From NCBI GenBank assembly GCA_029238315.1, contig JAQWGI010000025.1, positions 30,664 through 94,663 on the forward strand: a stretch of 64,000 nt of DNA, in the 5' to 3' direction. The position numbers and the translations under genes are program-made. This document shows positions 10,304 to 20,337 of this stretch, one piece after another (position 1 is the stretch's first letter; each line of letters starts with the position of its first letter). Under the pieces are notes generated by a model. The model saw nothing but the letters and a program-made list of their open reading frames with translations. It did not search any database and was not told where the DNA came from. Source of the stretch: Polaribacter sp. (GTDB taxonomy: Bacteria > Bacteroidota > Bacteroidia > Flavobacteriales > Flavobacteriaceae).

Positions 10304-10370
10304 GTCATTCCCGAGAAATCGGGAATCTATTTTTATCGAAGTTTGGATTCCGCATCAAGTGCGAAATGAC
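10304..10370. repeat. Small palindromic dispersed repeat between trpB and trpA
   Basis: The 67-bp element is bounded by GTCATT and AATGAC. It holds two hairpins (TTCCCGAGAAATCGGGAA; TTCCGCA...TGCGAA) around a central AATCT/GGATT pair. It belongs with the similar elements at 11572-11631 and 17103-17169, which share the GTCATT ends. Confidence 0.75.
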
Positions 10371-10372
10371 AA

Positions 10373-11557
10373 TTAATCTTCTAAATGATTGATATACGTT
10401 TCTAGATCTTTATCGCCTCTTCCAGATAAATTTATAACTACCACTTGGTCTTTTTTTAGTTGCATCTTAGGCAATACTGCTAAGGCATGTGCTGTTTCTA
10501 AAGCAGGAATAATTCCTTCAATTTTTGTCAACTCATAAGCTGCAACAAGCGCTTCATTGTCTGTTGCGTTCATAAACTTTGCTCTTTTAGTTTCATATAA
10601 AAAAGCGTGTAAAGGTCCAACTCCTGGATAATCTAATCCAGCAGAAATTGAATAAGGCTCTACAATTTGTCCGTATGTATCTTGCATTAAAATGGTTTTA
10701 CTTCCATGAATTACACCCACTTCTCCTAATTGAGAAGTAGCTGCACTTTCTCCAGAATTAACTCCCAAACCAGCAGCTTCTACAGCAATTAGCTCTACAT
10801 CTTCATCATCTAAATAATTATAAAAAGCCCCAGCAGCATTTGAGCCACCACCAACACATGCAATAATTGTATCTGGGTTTTCTTTACCCGTTTTTTCTTT
10901 TAATTGCCATTTCATTTCTTCAGAAATAATTGCTTGTAAACGTGCAACCATATCTGGATGAGGCGCAGGGCCAACTACAGATCCAATTAAATAAAAAGTT
11001 TCTGGATGCTGAATCCAATATCTTATGGCTTCATTTGTAGCATCTTTTAACGTTTTAGAACCAGAGGTTGCTGCAACAACCTTGGCACCTAACATCTTCA
11101 TTCTAGCTACATTTGGCGCTTGTCTAACAATGTCTTTTTCACCCATAAAAACGGTACAATCTAAACCCATCAGAGCACAAACCGTAGCTGTAGCAACACC
11201 ATGTTGCCCCGCTCCTGTTTCTGCTATAATTTTTGTTTTACCTAATTTTTGGGCAATCAAAATTTGTCCAATTGTATTATTTACTTTGTGAGCTCCAGTA
11301 TGATTTAAATCTTCGCGTTTTAAATAAATAGTTGCTCCATACTTCTCAGACAAACGTTTTGCAAAGTACAAAGGCGTTGGTCTTCCAACATAATCTTTTA
11401 ACAACGATTTATATTCTGTTTGAAATGCTTCCGACTCTATAATTTGTATATAGTTATCCGCTAATTCTTGCACGTTTGGATGCAACAATTCAGGAATAAA
11501 TGCACCTCCAAATTGTCCGTAATATCCGTTTTTATCTGGTTGAAATTTTGATTTCAT
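10373..11557 (-). CDS. trpB: Tryptophan synthase beta chain
   Basis: The 394-residue PLP enzyme condenses indole with serine to make tryptophan. The PLP lysine is in [11 protein letters not shown] (K91). The phosphate-binding loop GGGSNAAG and the conserved [10 protein letters not shown] loop are present. Length and motifs are those of the standard TrpB1 type, which pairs with TrpA. It lies downstream of trpF in the operon, and repeat elements flank both of its ends. Confidence 0.98.
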   Translation of the reverse strand: MKSKFQPDKNGYYGQFGGAFIPELLHPNVQELADNYIQIIESEAFQTEYKSLLKDYVGRPTPLYFAKRLSEKYGATIYLKREDLNHTGAHKVNNTIGQILIAQKLGKTKIIAETGAGQHGVATATVCALMGLDCTVFMGEKDIVRQAPNVARMKMLGAKVVAATSGSKTLKDATNEAIRYWIQHPETFYLIGSVVGPAPHPDMVARLQAIISEEMKWQLKEKTGKENPDTIIACVGGGSNAAGAFYNYLDDEDVELIAVEAAGLGVNSGESAATSQLGEVGVIHGSKTILMQDTYGQIVEPYSISAGLDYPGVGPLHAFLYETKRAKFMNATDNEALVAAYELTKIEGIIPALETAHALAVLPKMQLKKDQVVVINLSGRGDKDLETYINHLED

Positions 11558-11571
11558 ATGTATAATATTCT

Positions 11572-11631
11572 GTCATTGCGAGGAACGAAGCAATCTTTAT
11601 CTTGAAATTACTTCACTTTGTTTGTAATGAC
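11572..11631. repeat. Palindromic repeat that also encodes the TrpF C-terminus
   Basis: The 60-bp element starts GTCATTGCGAGGAACGAAGC and ends GTAATGAC. The trpF stop lies inside it, so the last eight or so TrpF residues (VITNKVK) and the stop codon come from the element. Read in reverse complement it closely matches the copy at 17103-17169. Confidence 0.8.
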
Positions 11632-12255
11632 GATTTTTTTAAATTTATTTATATTTTCTACTGATTTCAAACCAGCCTTTAATTCAAATTTACTGTTAAC
11701 ATCAAGGGCATAAATAGGCAAATTTGTTTTTGCAACTTGTTTTATTTCTTTTACTTGATCTAGACCAATTCCGCCACTTAAAAAAAAAGGTTTTTCAAAA
11801 AGATAATTTTCTAATACTTTCCAATCAAAAGTAATTCCATTACCTCCTCGTTCTTTACCCTTTGTATCAAATAAAAAATAATCAACAACTTCTATATAAG
11901 GTTGTAGCATATTAAAATCGAATTCGTCTTTTATGCTGAAAACTTTTATAATCTCTATCGAAATGTCATCTCGAGCACAGTCGAGAGATCTTAATTCCTC
12001 GATGTATTGCACACTTTCATCTCCATGTAATTGCACCGCCTTCAAATTGTATTTATTTACTTTTGAGGCAACTTCATCAATAGTTGCATTTACAAAAACA
12101 CCTGTTTTTTTTATTGATTTTGGAAGCTCCGGAATTATTCCATCAAAATTTCTTTTTGATTTATCGTAAAAAATAAACCCTAAATAATCAGGTTGTAAAT
12201 CAGCTACTTGCTGAATATTTTCTACATATTTCATTCCACAAACCTTCAGTTTCAT
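11608..12255 (-). CDS. trpF: Phosphoribosylanthranilate isomerase
   Basis: The 215-residue TIM barrel converts phosphoribosyl-anthranilate to the carboxyphenylamino-deoxyribulose phosphate. The N-terminal KVCGMKY carries the catalytic Cys. LHGDE, FDTKGKERGGNG with the catalytic Asp, and FFLSGGIGLD with ALDVNSKFE form the phosphate site. Two parts look repeat-derived. Residues 89-97, RSLDCARDD, are encoded by a small palindrome at 11965-11991. The C-terminal VITNKVK is encoded by the element at 11572-11631. Both are tolerated in frame. The gene begins one base after the trpC stop. Confidence 0.95.
   Translation of the reverse strand: MKLKVCGMKYVENIQQVADLQPDYLGFIFYDKSKRNFDGIIPELPKSIKKTGVFVNATIDEVASKVNKYNLKAVQLHGDESVQYIEELRSLDCARDDISIEIIKVFSIKDEFDFNMLQPYIEVVDYFLFDTKGKERGGNGITFDWKVLENYLFEKPFFLSGGIGLDQVKEIKQVAKTNLPIYALDVNSKFELKAGLKSVENINKFKKIVITNKVK
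11965..11991. repeat. Palindromic repeat inserted in frame inside trpF
   Basis: The core TCTCGAGCACAGTCGAGAGA is an imperfect palindrome related in style to those at 44071-44200. On the minus strand it is read as RSLDCARDD within TrpF, between YIEEL and ISIEIIKVF, a loop region between barrel elements. Confidence 0.7.
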
Positions 12256-12256
12256 C

Positions 12257-13045
12257 TTATCGTATTTGACTAATAAATTCTTGACAAGCTTCTCCCGGGT
12301 TTTCTGTCTTCATAAATGTTTCACCTATTAAAAAACCTTGAAAACCATATTCTTTTAATCCAGTAATAATTCTCGGATCTGAAATTCCGCTCTCAGAAAC
12401 CTTTATACAAGAAGCAGGAATTTGATTTGCCAATAACATAGAGTGTTCTAAATCTACTTCAAACGTTTTTAAATTACGGTTATTAATTCCGATAATTTTA
12501 TTATCTAAATCATTAATTTTATCTAAATCTTCTTGCGTATGCACTTCATATAAAACCTCTAAACCTAAATCGTTTGCAAGGTTTCCATAGTTTTTTAATT
12601 CTATTGATGTTAAACAAGATGCGATTAACAAAATAACATCAGCTCCAATTGCTTTTGCTTCTACAATTTGAAATCCATCAACAACAAAATCTTTTCTTAA
12701 AATAGGTTTTTGTTGATTTACAATTCTTGCTTCCATCAAATCTGCCATCGTTCCACCAAAAAAAGAAGTATCTGTTAAAATAGATTGCGCAGCTACATTA
12801 GCGTCTAAATAACCATTAGTTACTTCTTCAATTGTTGCCTTATCATTAATTATTCCTTTGGATGGAGACTGGCGTTTAAATTCAGCAATAATTCCTGTTG
12901 AACCCACTTCTAATAAAGAAGATTTTAATGAAATTCCTGTTCTTTTAAATTTCGGACTTTCCACTAATTTTTTAACAGGAACTTCTGCTTTTATCTTTGC
13001 AATTTCCTTCTTTTTAAATGCGATTATTTTATCTAAAATTGTCAT
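12257..13045 (-). CDS. trpC: Indole-3-glycerol phosphate synthase
   Basis: The 262-residue TIM barrel closes the indole ring to form indole-3-glycerol phosphate. FKRQSPSKG carries the catalytic Lys and Ser. ILRKDF and GINNRNLKTFEVD are the conserved phosphate and substrate loops, and SESGI is near the C-terminus. It stands between the inserted four-helix-bundle gene and trpF. Confidence 0.97.
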   Translation of the reverse strand: MTILDKIIAFKKKEIAKIKAEVPVKKLVESPKFKRTGISLKSSLLEVGSTGIIAEFKRQSPSKGIINDKATIEEVTNGYLDANVAAQSILTDTSFFGGTMADLMEARIVNQQKPILRKDFVVDGFQIVEAKAIGADVILLIASCLTSIELKNYGNLANDLGLEVLYEVHTQEDLDKINDLDNKIIGINNRNLKTFEVDLEHSMLLANQIPASCIKVSESGISDPRIITGLKEYGFQGFLIGETFMKTENPGEACQEFISQIR

Positions 13046-13074
13046 ATAAATAATTACTAATTTTTAATTATGAA

Positions 13075-13434
13075 TTACGAGTTTGAATTTCTAATTGTCT
13101 TTTGAATACTTCCGATAATCTTTAATATTTCTTCAATATCTTTTAATAAGGATTCTGATTCTTTTTCCGACAAATAATCAGTGTCTTTTAAAAGTCGAAT
13201 CCAATAATGAGATTCTCTAGCTTCTTTATAAGCAATTGTTAACTTTGCGAAGAAATCTTTTCTGCTTTGATTTCCAATTGCTTCTTCTACATTTGCTCCA
13301 ATAGATGTTCCTGATCGTAATAACTGTTTACTTAAAACAAATTCTTTTTTTTCTTGAGATAAATGCTTGTATAATTTCACAACTCTAACAGCAAAATCAT
13401 AACTTTTTATCTGAATTATATTATCTTTTTTCAT
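13075..13434 (-). CDS. Four-helix-bundle protein of the 23S intervening-sequence family, inserted in the trp operon
   Basis: The 119-residue all-helical protein reads IKSYDFAVRVVKLYKHL near the N-terminus. It continues with LLRSGTSIGANVEEAIGNQSRKDF and KEARESHYWIRLL, the classic signature of the four-helix-bundle family found in 23S rRNA intervening sequences and scattered through Bacteroidota genomes. The fold is related to Avd of diversity-generating retroelements. No role in tryptophan synthesis is known. It sits between trpD and trpC with similar AT-rich flanks containing TCGTAATT on both sides, which suggests insertion as a unit. The RNSNS tail is typical of such dispersed copies. Confidence 0.88.
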   Translation of the reverse strand: MKKDNIIQIKSYDFAVRVVKLYKHLSQEKKEFVLSKQLLRSGTSIGANVEEAIGNQSRKDFFAKLTIAYKEARESHYWIRLLKDTDYLSEKESESLLKDIEEILKIIGSIQKTIRNSNS

Positions 13435-13457
13435 AACTAAAAATTTATAATTCGTAA

Positions 13458-14450
13458 TTACGAACTCGCAATTAACTTTTCTAAACTTTGTTTTGCTTTT
13501 CCTGAAAACAATGATTCTTTAGCTTCTGCAAAAGTATCATGAAAAGATTTCTTTTCATCAACAATTTTCAAAGCAAATGCGGCATTAGTTAACACTACAT
13601 TATTTTGTGCTTCGCTTCCATTTCCTTCTAAAATATTTTTGAAAATTTTTGCTGCATCAGCAACAAAATTGCCTCCAAAAATTTCTGATTGTTGAATTCT
13701 TTTTTGACCTAAATCTTCTGGATTTATGAATTGCTCTCCATTTTTTGTAAATAATTTAAATCCGCTTGTTAAAGAGATTTCATCATAACCATCTAATGCG
13801 TGTACAATACCGTAATTGGTCTTTTCCTCTTGTAAAATATAATTATACAAACGTGCAACCTCAACATTAAAAGTTCCTAATAATTGATTTTGCGGCGAAC
13901 TCGGATTGACCAAAGGACCTAACATATTAAAGAACGTTTTTAACTTTAACGCTTTTCTGGTTGGTCCAACTGCTTTCATTGCAGGATGAAATTTTGGCGC
14001 ATGTAAAAAACAAATATTCGCTTTTTCTAAATGTTCTTTTAAAATATTTTCGTCATTTGTGAATTCGTAACCAAAACTGGCTAACATATCTGAAGAACCA
14101 GATTGTGAAGACACAGAATAATTTCCGTGTTTTGCAACTTTCTGACCAGTTCCTGCAACAATAAATGATGTTAATGTAGAAATGTTAAACGTATCTTTTC
14201 CGTCACCGCCAGTTCCAACAATATCAATGGTATTATAATCTGAAAAATCTACTTTAATTGCCAATTCTTTTAATGCATTTCTAAAACCAGAAAGCTCATC
14301 TACCGTAATTGGACGCATCATAAAAACCGTCATAAACGAAGCTAAATGTGCATCGTTATATTTCTCTGCCGCAATGTTAATCAAAACCTCTTTTGCTTGA
14401 GATTGTGTTAATCTTTTATGCTGATATAAATCGTTTAAAATATCTTTCAT
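13458..14450 (-). CDS. trpD: Anthranilate phosphoribosyltransferase
   Basis: The 330-residue enzyme transfers the phosphoribosyl group of PRPP to anthranilate. The PRPP-binding loop is GTGGDGKDTFNIST. KHGNYSVSSQSGSSD and GPLVNPSSP are the conserved anthranilate-site motifs. TrpD is separate from TrpG here. It is separated from trpG by a repeat-filled gap of 55 bp. Confidence 0.97.
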   Translation of the reverse strand: MKDILNDLYQHKRLTQSQAKEVLINIAAEKYNDAHLASFMTVFMMRPITVDELSGFRNALKELAIKVDFSDYNTIDIVGTGGDGKDTFNISTLTSFIVAGTGQKVAKHGNYSVSSQSGSSDMLASFGYEFTNDENILKEHLEKANICFLHAPKFHPAMKAVGPTRKALKLKTFFNMLGPLVNPSSPQNQLLGTFNVEVARLYNYILQEEKTNYGIVHALDGYDEISLTSGFKLFTKNGEQFINPEDLGQKRIQQSEIFGGNFVADAAKIFKNILEGNGSEAQNNVVLTNAAFALKIVDEKKSFHDTFAEAKESLFSGKAKQSLEKLIASS

Positions 14451-14454
14451 TTTA

Positions 14455-14534
14455 TGCTGAATTTACTTGTACTGAACTTGGTTCAGTATTTCAGTATCTT
14501 TTCTATTATTTAGATGCTGAATCAAGTTCAGCAT
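14455..14534. repeat. TGCTGAA-type dispersed palindromes between trpD and trpG, encoding the TrpG tail
   Basis: Three imperfect palindromes of the form TGCTGAA...TTCAG(C/T)A lie in this stretch, including TACTGAACTTGGTTCAGTA and ATGCTGAATCAAGTTCAGCA. The last one is read on the minus strand as NAELDSAS, the C-terminus of TrpG. Related copies occur at 16583-16653, 25978-25996 and 28219-28242. Confidence 0.75.
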
Positions 14535-15111
14535 TCAACTCTACCGAGTTGATAAAATTTCTTACAATTTGCTCTCCAACTTCTGTTAAAATACTTTCTG
14601 GATGAAATTGTACAGCAGAAATTGGAAATGCTTTATGTTCTATGGCTTGAATTCCGCCTTTTTCATCTCTTGCAGTAACAATTAATTCTGAAGGAAAACC
14701 TTCATCGGAAGCCAACCAAGAATGATAACGTGCTGCTAGAAATGTTTTAGGAATATCTTTAAAGATAACGCAGTCGTCATTTATTACCTTCATTTCTGTT
14801 GCAACTCCGTGAAAAACTTCTTCTAAGTTGATAATTGTTCCACCAAAAACCTCTGTAATTGCTTGTAGCCCCAAACAAACACCAAATATGGGTTTTTTAT
14901 CTGAATACGTTTTAATAACGTCTTTTAAAATGCCCGCTTCATCAGGAATTCCAGGGCCTGGAGAAAGCATAATTAAATCGAACTTCCCTACTTCTTCGAG
15001 GCTAATTTCATCGTTTCTAAAAACTGCAGGAGATACTCCTGTTATTTTTTCAACCATGTGAACCAAATTATAAGTAAACGAGTCGTAATTATCTAATATT
15101 AATATGTTCAT
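14506..15111 (-). CDS. trpG: Anthranilate synthase glutamine amidotransferase subunit
   Basis: The 201-residue class I amidotransferase supplies ammonia to TrpE. The nucleophile Cys lies in FGVCLGLQAI (near residue 79), with SPGPGIPDEAG forming the oxyanion region and VQFHPESI giving the catalytic His and Glu. The C-terminal tail NAELDSASK is encoded by a dispersed palindrome, so the native end was probably around FINSVEL. It may also serve p-aminobenzoate synthesis. The next gene upstream is trpE. Confidence 0.96.
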   Translation of the reverse strand: MNILILDNYDSFTYNLVHMVEKITGVSPAVFRNDEISLEEVGKFDLIMLSPGPGIPDEAGILKDVIKTYSDKKPIFGVCLGLQAITEVFGGTIINLEEVFHGVATEMKVINDDCVIFKDIPKTFLAARYHSWLASDEGFPSELIVTARDEKGGIQAIEHKAFPISAVQFHPESILTEVGEQIVRNFINSVELNAELDSASK

Positions 15112-15188
15112 TTTTTATTTATTCAAAAATTGAATGATTAAATAATTTAAAAATCCTTGAATCTTTAAATTTTCAATCTTTTAATAAC

Positions 15189-16580
15189 TTATATCTTTTC
15201 TGCTAAAAGCAACGCTTTCTTTAACGCTGCTAATTTATTATTTACTTCTTGCAATTCCTTTTCTTCATCAGAATGAATTACAATCCCTGCTCCTGCTTGA
15301 GAATACAATACATTATTTTTACTCACAAAAGAACGAATTGCAATCGCCAAATTTACTGAGCCATTTAGTCCGATAATCCCGACTGCACCACCATAAAATC
15401 CGCGAGTTTGATTTTCATATTTATTAATCAATTCCATTGCTTTGTATTTGGGTGCGCCACTTAAGGTTCCTGCTGGAAAAGTATCTCCAACAATTTCAAT
15501 CGGATTTCCTTTTATTTTTCCACGAACTGTAGAAACTAAATGAATTACATGGCTAAAATACTGCACTTCTTTAAACACCTCAACAGTTACATTATCTGCA
15601 TGTTTACTCAGATCATTTCTAGCTAAATCTACCAACATTACATGTTCTGCAGTTTCTTTTTTATCTTCAGAAAGTTTCTTACCTAACTGAATATCTTTGG
15701 TCATATCTCCTGTTCTTCTAAAAGTTCCGGCAATAGGATTTATAGTTGCTTTTCCTTCAGAAATTTTAATTTGCGCCTCTGGGGAAGAGCCCATTAACTT
15801 AAAACTTCCGTAGTCAAAATAAAATAAATATGGTGACGGATTTATAGAACGCAAAGCTCTGTATACATTAAATTCGTCTCCTTTAAACTTTTGTTGAAAT
15901 TGGCGCGATAACACTAACTGAAACACATCTCCTCTTTTACAATGCTCTTTTGCTTTTACTACATACTCTTTAAAATCTTCATCCGAGCAATTTGACGTTT
16001 CACTACCAACAATATCAAATTTTTGCGTATTAAAAGTTTGTGCTTCAATAATGGTTTCAATTTCTGAAATTCTTGATTCGGTTCCTTCTTCTATATTTTC
16101 AATTAAGGTCATTTCATCATTAAAATGATTGATGGCAATAATAAATCGATAAAAACTATACTGCATTTCTGGAATTGCAGAAGGCGCATCTTGATTGTCA
16201 AATTTGATGGTTTCAAAATACTGAACAGCATCAAAAGTTGTGTACCCATACAAGCCATTAAACGATTTAATTTCTTCATCACACTCTAAAGCTACCTTGT
16301 TAGAAAAGTGATCAAATAACTGATAGAAATTACCATCAATTTTCTGGCTATCAATATCTTTTCCTTTATAGTTTGTAGCAAAATTATTTTTATTCACTTT
16401 CATAGAAAACACAGGTTCTATCGCAATAAAAGAAAAACTTTCTTCTTTACTGTGATAGTCTGAACTTTCTAACAATAATGTATTAGAGAATTGATCTCTA
16501 AAACGCAAATACAAACCAACGGGCGTAATGGTGTCTGAAATTCGTTTTTTAGTTATTGTATTAAATTTAATTTTCTTCAT
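15189..16580 (-). CDS. trpE: Anthranilate synthase component I
   Basis: The 463-residue chorismate-utilising enzyme has the LLLESSDYHS segment near residues 35-45, corresponding to the LLES feedback site for Trp. Catalytic motifs include INPIAGTFRRTG, DLARNDLSKHA, GTLSGAPKYKAME and FYGGAVG. It is the first structural gene of the operon and lies 136 bp downstream of the leader peptide stop and just past the attenuator. The LLES motif implies feedback inhibition by Trp in addition to attenuation. Confidence 0.97.
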   Translation of the reverse strand: MKKIKFNTITKKRISDTITPVGLYLRFRDQFSNTLLLESSDYHSKEESFSFIAIEPVFSMKVNKNNFATNYKGKDIDSQKIDGNFYQLFDHFSNKVALECDEEIKSFNGLYGYTTFDAVQYFETIKFDNQDAPSAIPEMQYSFYRFIIAINHFNDEMTLIENIEEGTESRISEIETIIEAQTFNTQKFDIVGSETSNCSDEDFKEYVVKAKEHCKRGDVFQLVLSRQFQQKFKGDEFNVYRALRSINPSPYLFYFDYGSFKLMGSSPEAQIKISEGKATINPIAGTFRRTGDMTKDIQLGKKLSEDKKETAEHVMLVDLARNDLSKHADNVTVEVFKEVQYFSHVIHLVSTVRGKIKGNPIEIVGDTFPAGTLSGAPKYKAMELINKYENQTRGFYGGAVGIIGLNGSVNLAIAIRSFVSKNNVLYSQAGAGIVIHSDEEKELQEVNNKLAALKKALLLAEKI

Positions 16581-16582
16581 GT

Positions 16583-16653
16583 ATGCTGAACTTATTTCAG
16601 TATCCTAATATCTTATTATTTAATTCTAAATGATGCTGAAATAAATTCAGCAT
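16583..16653. repeat. Pair of TGCTGAA palindromes between attenuator and trpE
   Basis: ATGCTGAACTTATTTCAGTA at 16583 and ATGCTGAAATAAATTCAGCA at 16633 are two copies of the dispersed palindrome. They lie in the trp transcript after the attenuator terminator and directly before the trpE start codon. Confidence 0.75.
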
Positions 16654-16680
16654 AAAAAAAGGCTTATCGTGAGATAAGCC
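16654..16680 (-). terminator. trp attenuator terminator
   Basis: On the minus strand the perfect 8-bp stem GGCTTATC/GATAAGCC with loop TCAC is followed by seven U. Upstream, TAAGTGAGA (16711-16719) overlaps the leader stop codon and can pair either with CTCTCTTA (16725-16732) or, through GTGAGA, with TCTCAC inside the terminator. That is the 1:2, 2:3 and 3:4 logic of classical attenuation. A strong A-tract on the other side means it could also end transcripts on the plus strand. Confidence 0.85.
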
Positions 16681-16716
16681 TTTTTTTTATATTTTACATA
16701 TAGGTTTTCTTCTCAC

Positions 16717-16764
16717 TTATTGATTAAGAGAGTTCCACCACCATATATTTTGTTGTTTCATCAT
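16717..16764 (-). CDS. trpL: trp operon leader peptide with three consecutive Trp codons
   Basis: The 15-residue peptide is MMKQQNIWWWNSLNQ; the second Met at 16761 is an alternative start. Three TGG codons lie at 16735-16743, about 25 bases before the region able to form the antiterminator. Ribosome stalling there during Trp shortage would free TAAGTGAGA to pair with the terminator arm and allow read-through into trpE. Three Trp in 15 residues, followed by a terminator and then trpE, is strong evidence by itself. The predicted transcription start is only a few bases before the ATG. Confidence 0.92.
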   Translation of the reverse strand: MMKQQNIWWWNSLNQ

Positions 16765-16771
16765 TGAATTA

Positions 16772-16802
16772 CAAATGTATGATAGATTTTTATTCTGACA
16801 AA
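16772..16802 (-). promoter_or_regulatory. Consensus Bacteroidota promoter of the trp operon
   Basis: On the minus strand TTTG (16799-16802) and TACATTTG (16772-16779) are separated by exactly 19 bases, matching the TTTG-N19-TAnnTTTG consensus completely. The predicted start point near 16766 lies immediately before the leader ATG at 16764, so the leader mRNA should be nearly leaderless. Confidence 0.85.
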
Positions 16803-17102
16803 TATTATTTCGTTTTTTTCTAAAAAAGCAGAAATCTCTTTTTAATTTAAAAAACAACATGGATAAAACATCGCTTTTGAGAGGTTTTTTTGATTTATTA
16901 AAAAACAACACAAAATCAAAACCTGTAAATTAAAAAATAACGTAGTTTTTAAGCGATTTAAGAGACTTTTGCGCAATTAACAAATGTTGATAAATACAAC
17001 AAAAATCAATCGTTTCTCTTTTAAAAAAAGCCATAATTGATTAAATTTGTTTTATTAAATTTCGTTTTTTGATAAGCGATTTTTATAGACAAAAAATCAA
17101 TC

Positions 17103-17169
17103 GTCATTGCAAACAAAGTGAAGCAATCTCTCATTAAAAGATTACTTTATCATTTTTCCTCGCAATGAC
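17103..17169. repeat. GTCATT-bounded palindromic repeat upstream of gyrB
   Basis: The 67-bp element runs from GTCATTGCAAACAAAGTGAA to CTCGCAATGAC and resembles, in inverted order, the copy at 11572-11631. It ends 17 bp before the gyrB ATG. The rest of the 606-bp trpE-gyrB gap holds the trp leader region; between about 16805 and 17100 I see only AT-rich sequence without a clear feature. Confidence 0.78.
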
Positions 17170-17177
17170 CTAATTAA

Positions 17178-19124
<1,947 letters not shown>

Positions 19125-19146
19125 CTCAATTGATCTATAATTAGTT

Positions 19147-19180
19147 AAAAAATACAGTTCGTAATTGAACTGTATTTTTT
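19147..19180 (+). terminator. gyrB terminator
   Basis: A 14-bp stem (19147-19160 with 19167-19180) with loop GTAATT is followed by a T-run. Confidence 0.88.
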
Positions 19181-19295
19181 TTTGATTTATTAGCATTCAG
19201 TTTTTAATATAAAAAAGCATAAGACGAGTTTAAAAACATTTAAAAAAATAAAAAACAGTCTTATTTTGATTTCGTTAATTATGAATAATTTATAG

Positions 19296-19303
19296 TACTT
19301 TTG
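19296..19303 (+). promoter_or_regulatory. Probable -7 element of mdh
   Basis: TACTTTTG matches TAnnTTTG and lies 38 bases before the mdh ATG. No good TTTG is found 19 bases upstream, so only the -7 box is supported. Confidence 0.5.
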
Positions 19304-19341
19304 TGGAACAAAATTTATTATCACAATTAAAAAAAATAAAA

Positions 19342-20268
19342 ATGAAAGTAACAGTTGTAGGCGCTGGTGCAGTTGGCGCAAGTTGTGCAGAGTACATCGC
19401 TATTAAAAATTTCGCATCAGAAGTTGTAGTTTTAGATATTAAAGAAGGCTTCGCAGAAGGTAAAGCTATGGATTTAATGCAAACCGCTTCTTTAAACGGT
19501 TTTGACACAAAAATTACCGGTTCTACGAACGACTATACAAAAACAGCAAATTCTGATATTTGTGTAATTACATCTGGGATTCCTAGAAAACCAGGGATGA
19601 CCCGTGAAGAATTAATTGGTATTAATGCAGGAATTGTAAAAATGGTTTCCGCAAGCTTAATTGAACATTCTCCGAATACAATTATCATTGTAGTTTCTAA
19701 CCCAATGGACACAATGACTTACTTAGTACACAAAACAACTGGCTTACCAAAAAATAGAATTATAGGAATGGGTGGAGCTCTAGATTCTGCTCGTTTTAAA
19801 TACCGTTTAGCGGAAGCATTAGATGCTCCAATTTCTGATATTGACGGAATGGTAATTGGAGGACATTCTGACAAAGGAATGGTGCCTTTAACACGTTTAG
19901 CTACAAGAAATTCTGTTCCGGCTTCTCAATTTATCTCTGAAGAAAGATTAGCCCAAGTTTTACAAGACACTAAAGTTGGTGGCGCAACATTAACTGGATT
20001 ACTAGGAACTTCTGCCTGGTATGCACCAGGTGCAGCAGTTTCTGGATTAGTACAAGCAATTGCTTGTGATCAAAAGAAAATTTTCCCTTGCTCTGCTTTA
20101 TTAGACGGAGAATATGGATTGAACGATTTATGTATCGGAGTTCCTGTTGTTTTAGGGAAAAACGGAATTGAAAGTATTGTAGAAATTGAACTAAGCGATG
20201 CTGAAAAAGCACAAATGCAAGAATCTGCTACTGGAGTTAAAGCTACAAACGGATTACTAGAACTATAA
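19342..20268 (+). CDS. mdh: Malate dehydrogenase
   Basis: The start at 19342 gives 308 residues beginning MKVTVVGAGAVGASCAEYIA, the standard length. The in-frame upstream extension is not supported. The NAD site is GAGAVGASCA. The substrate loop ITSGIPRKPGMTREELI carries two active-site Arg, VSNPMDTMTYL is the conserved Asn motif, and GGHSDKGMVPLTR has the catalytic His. This is the LDH-like malate dehydrogenase of the TCA cycle, oxidising malate to oxaloacetate with NAD. The Arg in the substrate loop favours malate over lactate. Confidence 0.95.
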   Translation: MKVTVVGAGAVGASCAEYIAIKNFASEVVVLDIKEGFAEGKAMDLMQTASLNGFDTKITGSTNDYTKTANSDICVITSGIPRKPGMTREELIGINAGIVKMVSASLIEHSPNTIIIVVSNPMDTMTYLVHKTTGLPKNRIIGMGGALDSARFKYRLAEALDAPISDIDGMVIGGHSDKGMVPLTRLATRNSVPASQFISEERLAQVLQDTKVGGATLTGLLGTSAWYAPGAAVSGLVQAIACDQKKIFPCSALLDGEYGLNDLCIGVPVVLGKNGIESIVEIELSDAEKAQMQESATGVKATNGLLEL

Positions 20269-20275
20269 CAAAAAT

Positions 20276-20307
20276 AAAACCTCACTCGTTTTTTCTTGTG
20301 AGGTTTT
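20276..20307 (+). terminator. mdh terminator
   Basis: Stem AAAACCTCAC/GTGAGGTTTT with a 12-nt loop and following T-run. Confidence 0.85.
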
Positions 20308-20337
20308 TTTTATAAAAAAACAAAACCCTAAAAAACA

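Noticed and set aside
16765..16911. Longer 64-codon frame upstream of the trp leader peptide
   Set aside because: It would begin upstream of the consensus promoter. The short leader starting at 16764 fits promoter and attenuator.
19303..19341. Upstream start for malate dehydrogenase
   Set aside because: The extension overlaps the -7 promoter box and moves the dinucleotide motif away from the N-terminus.
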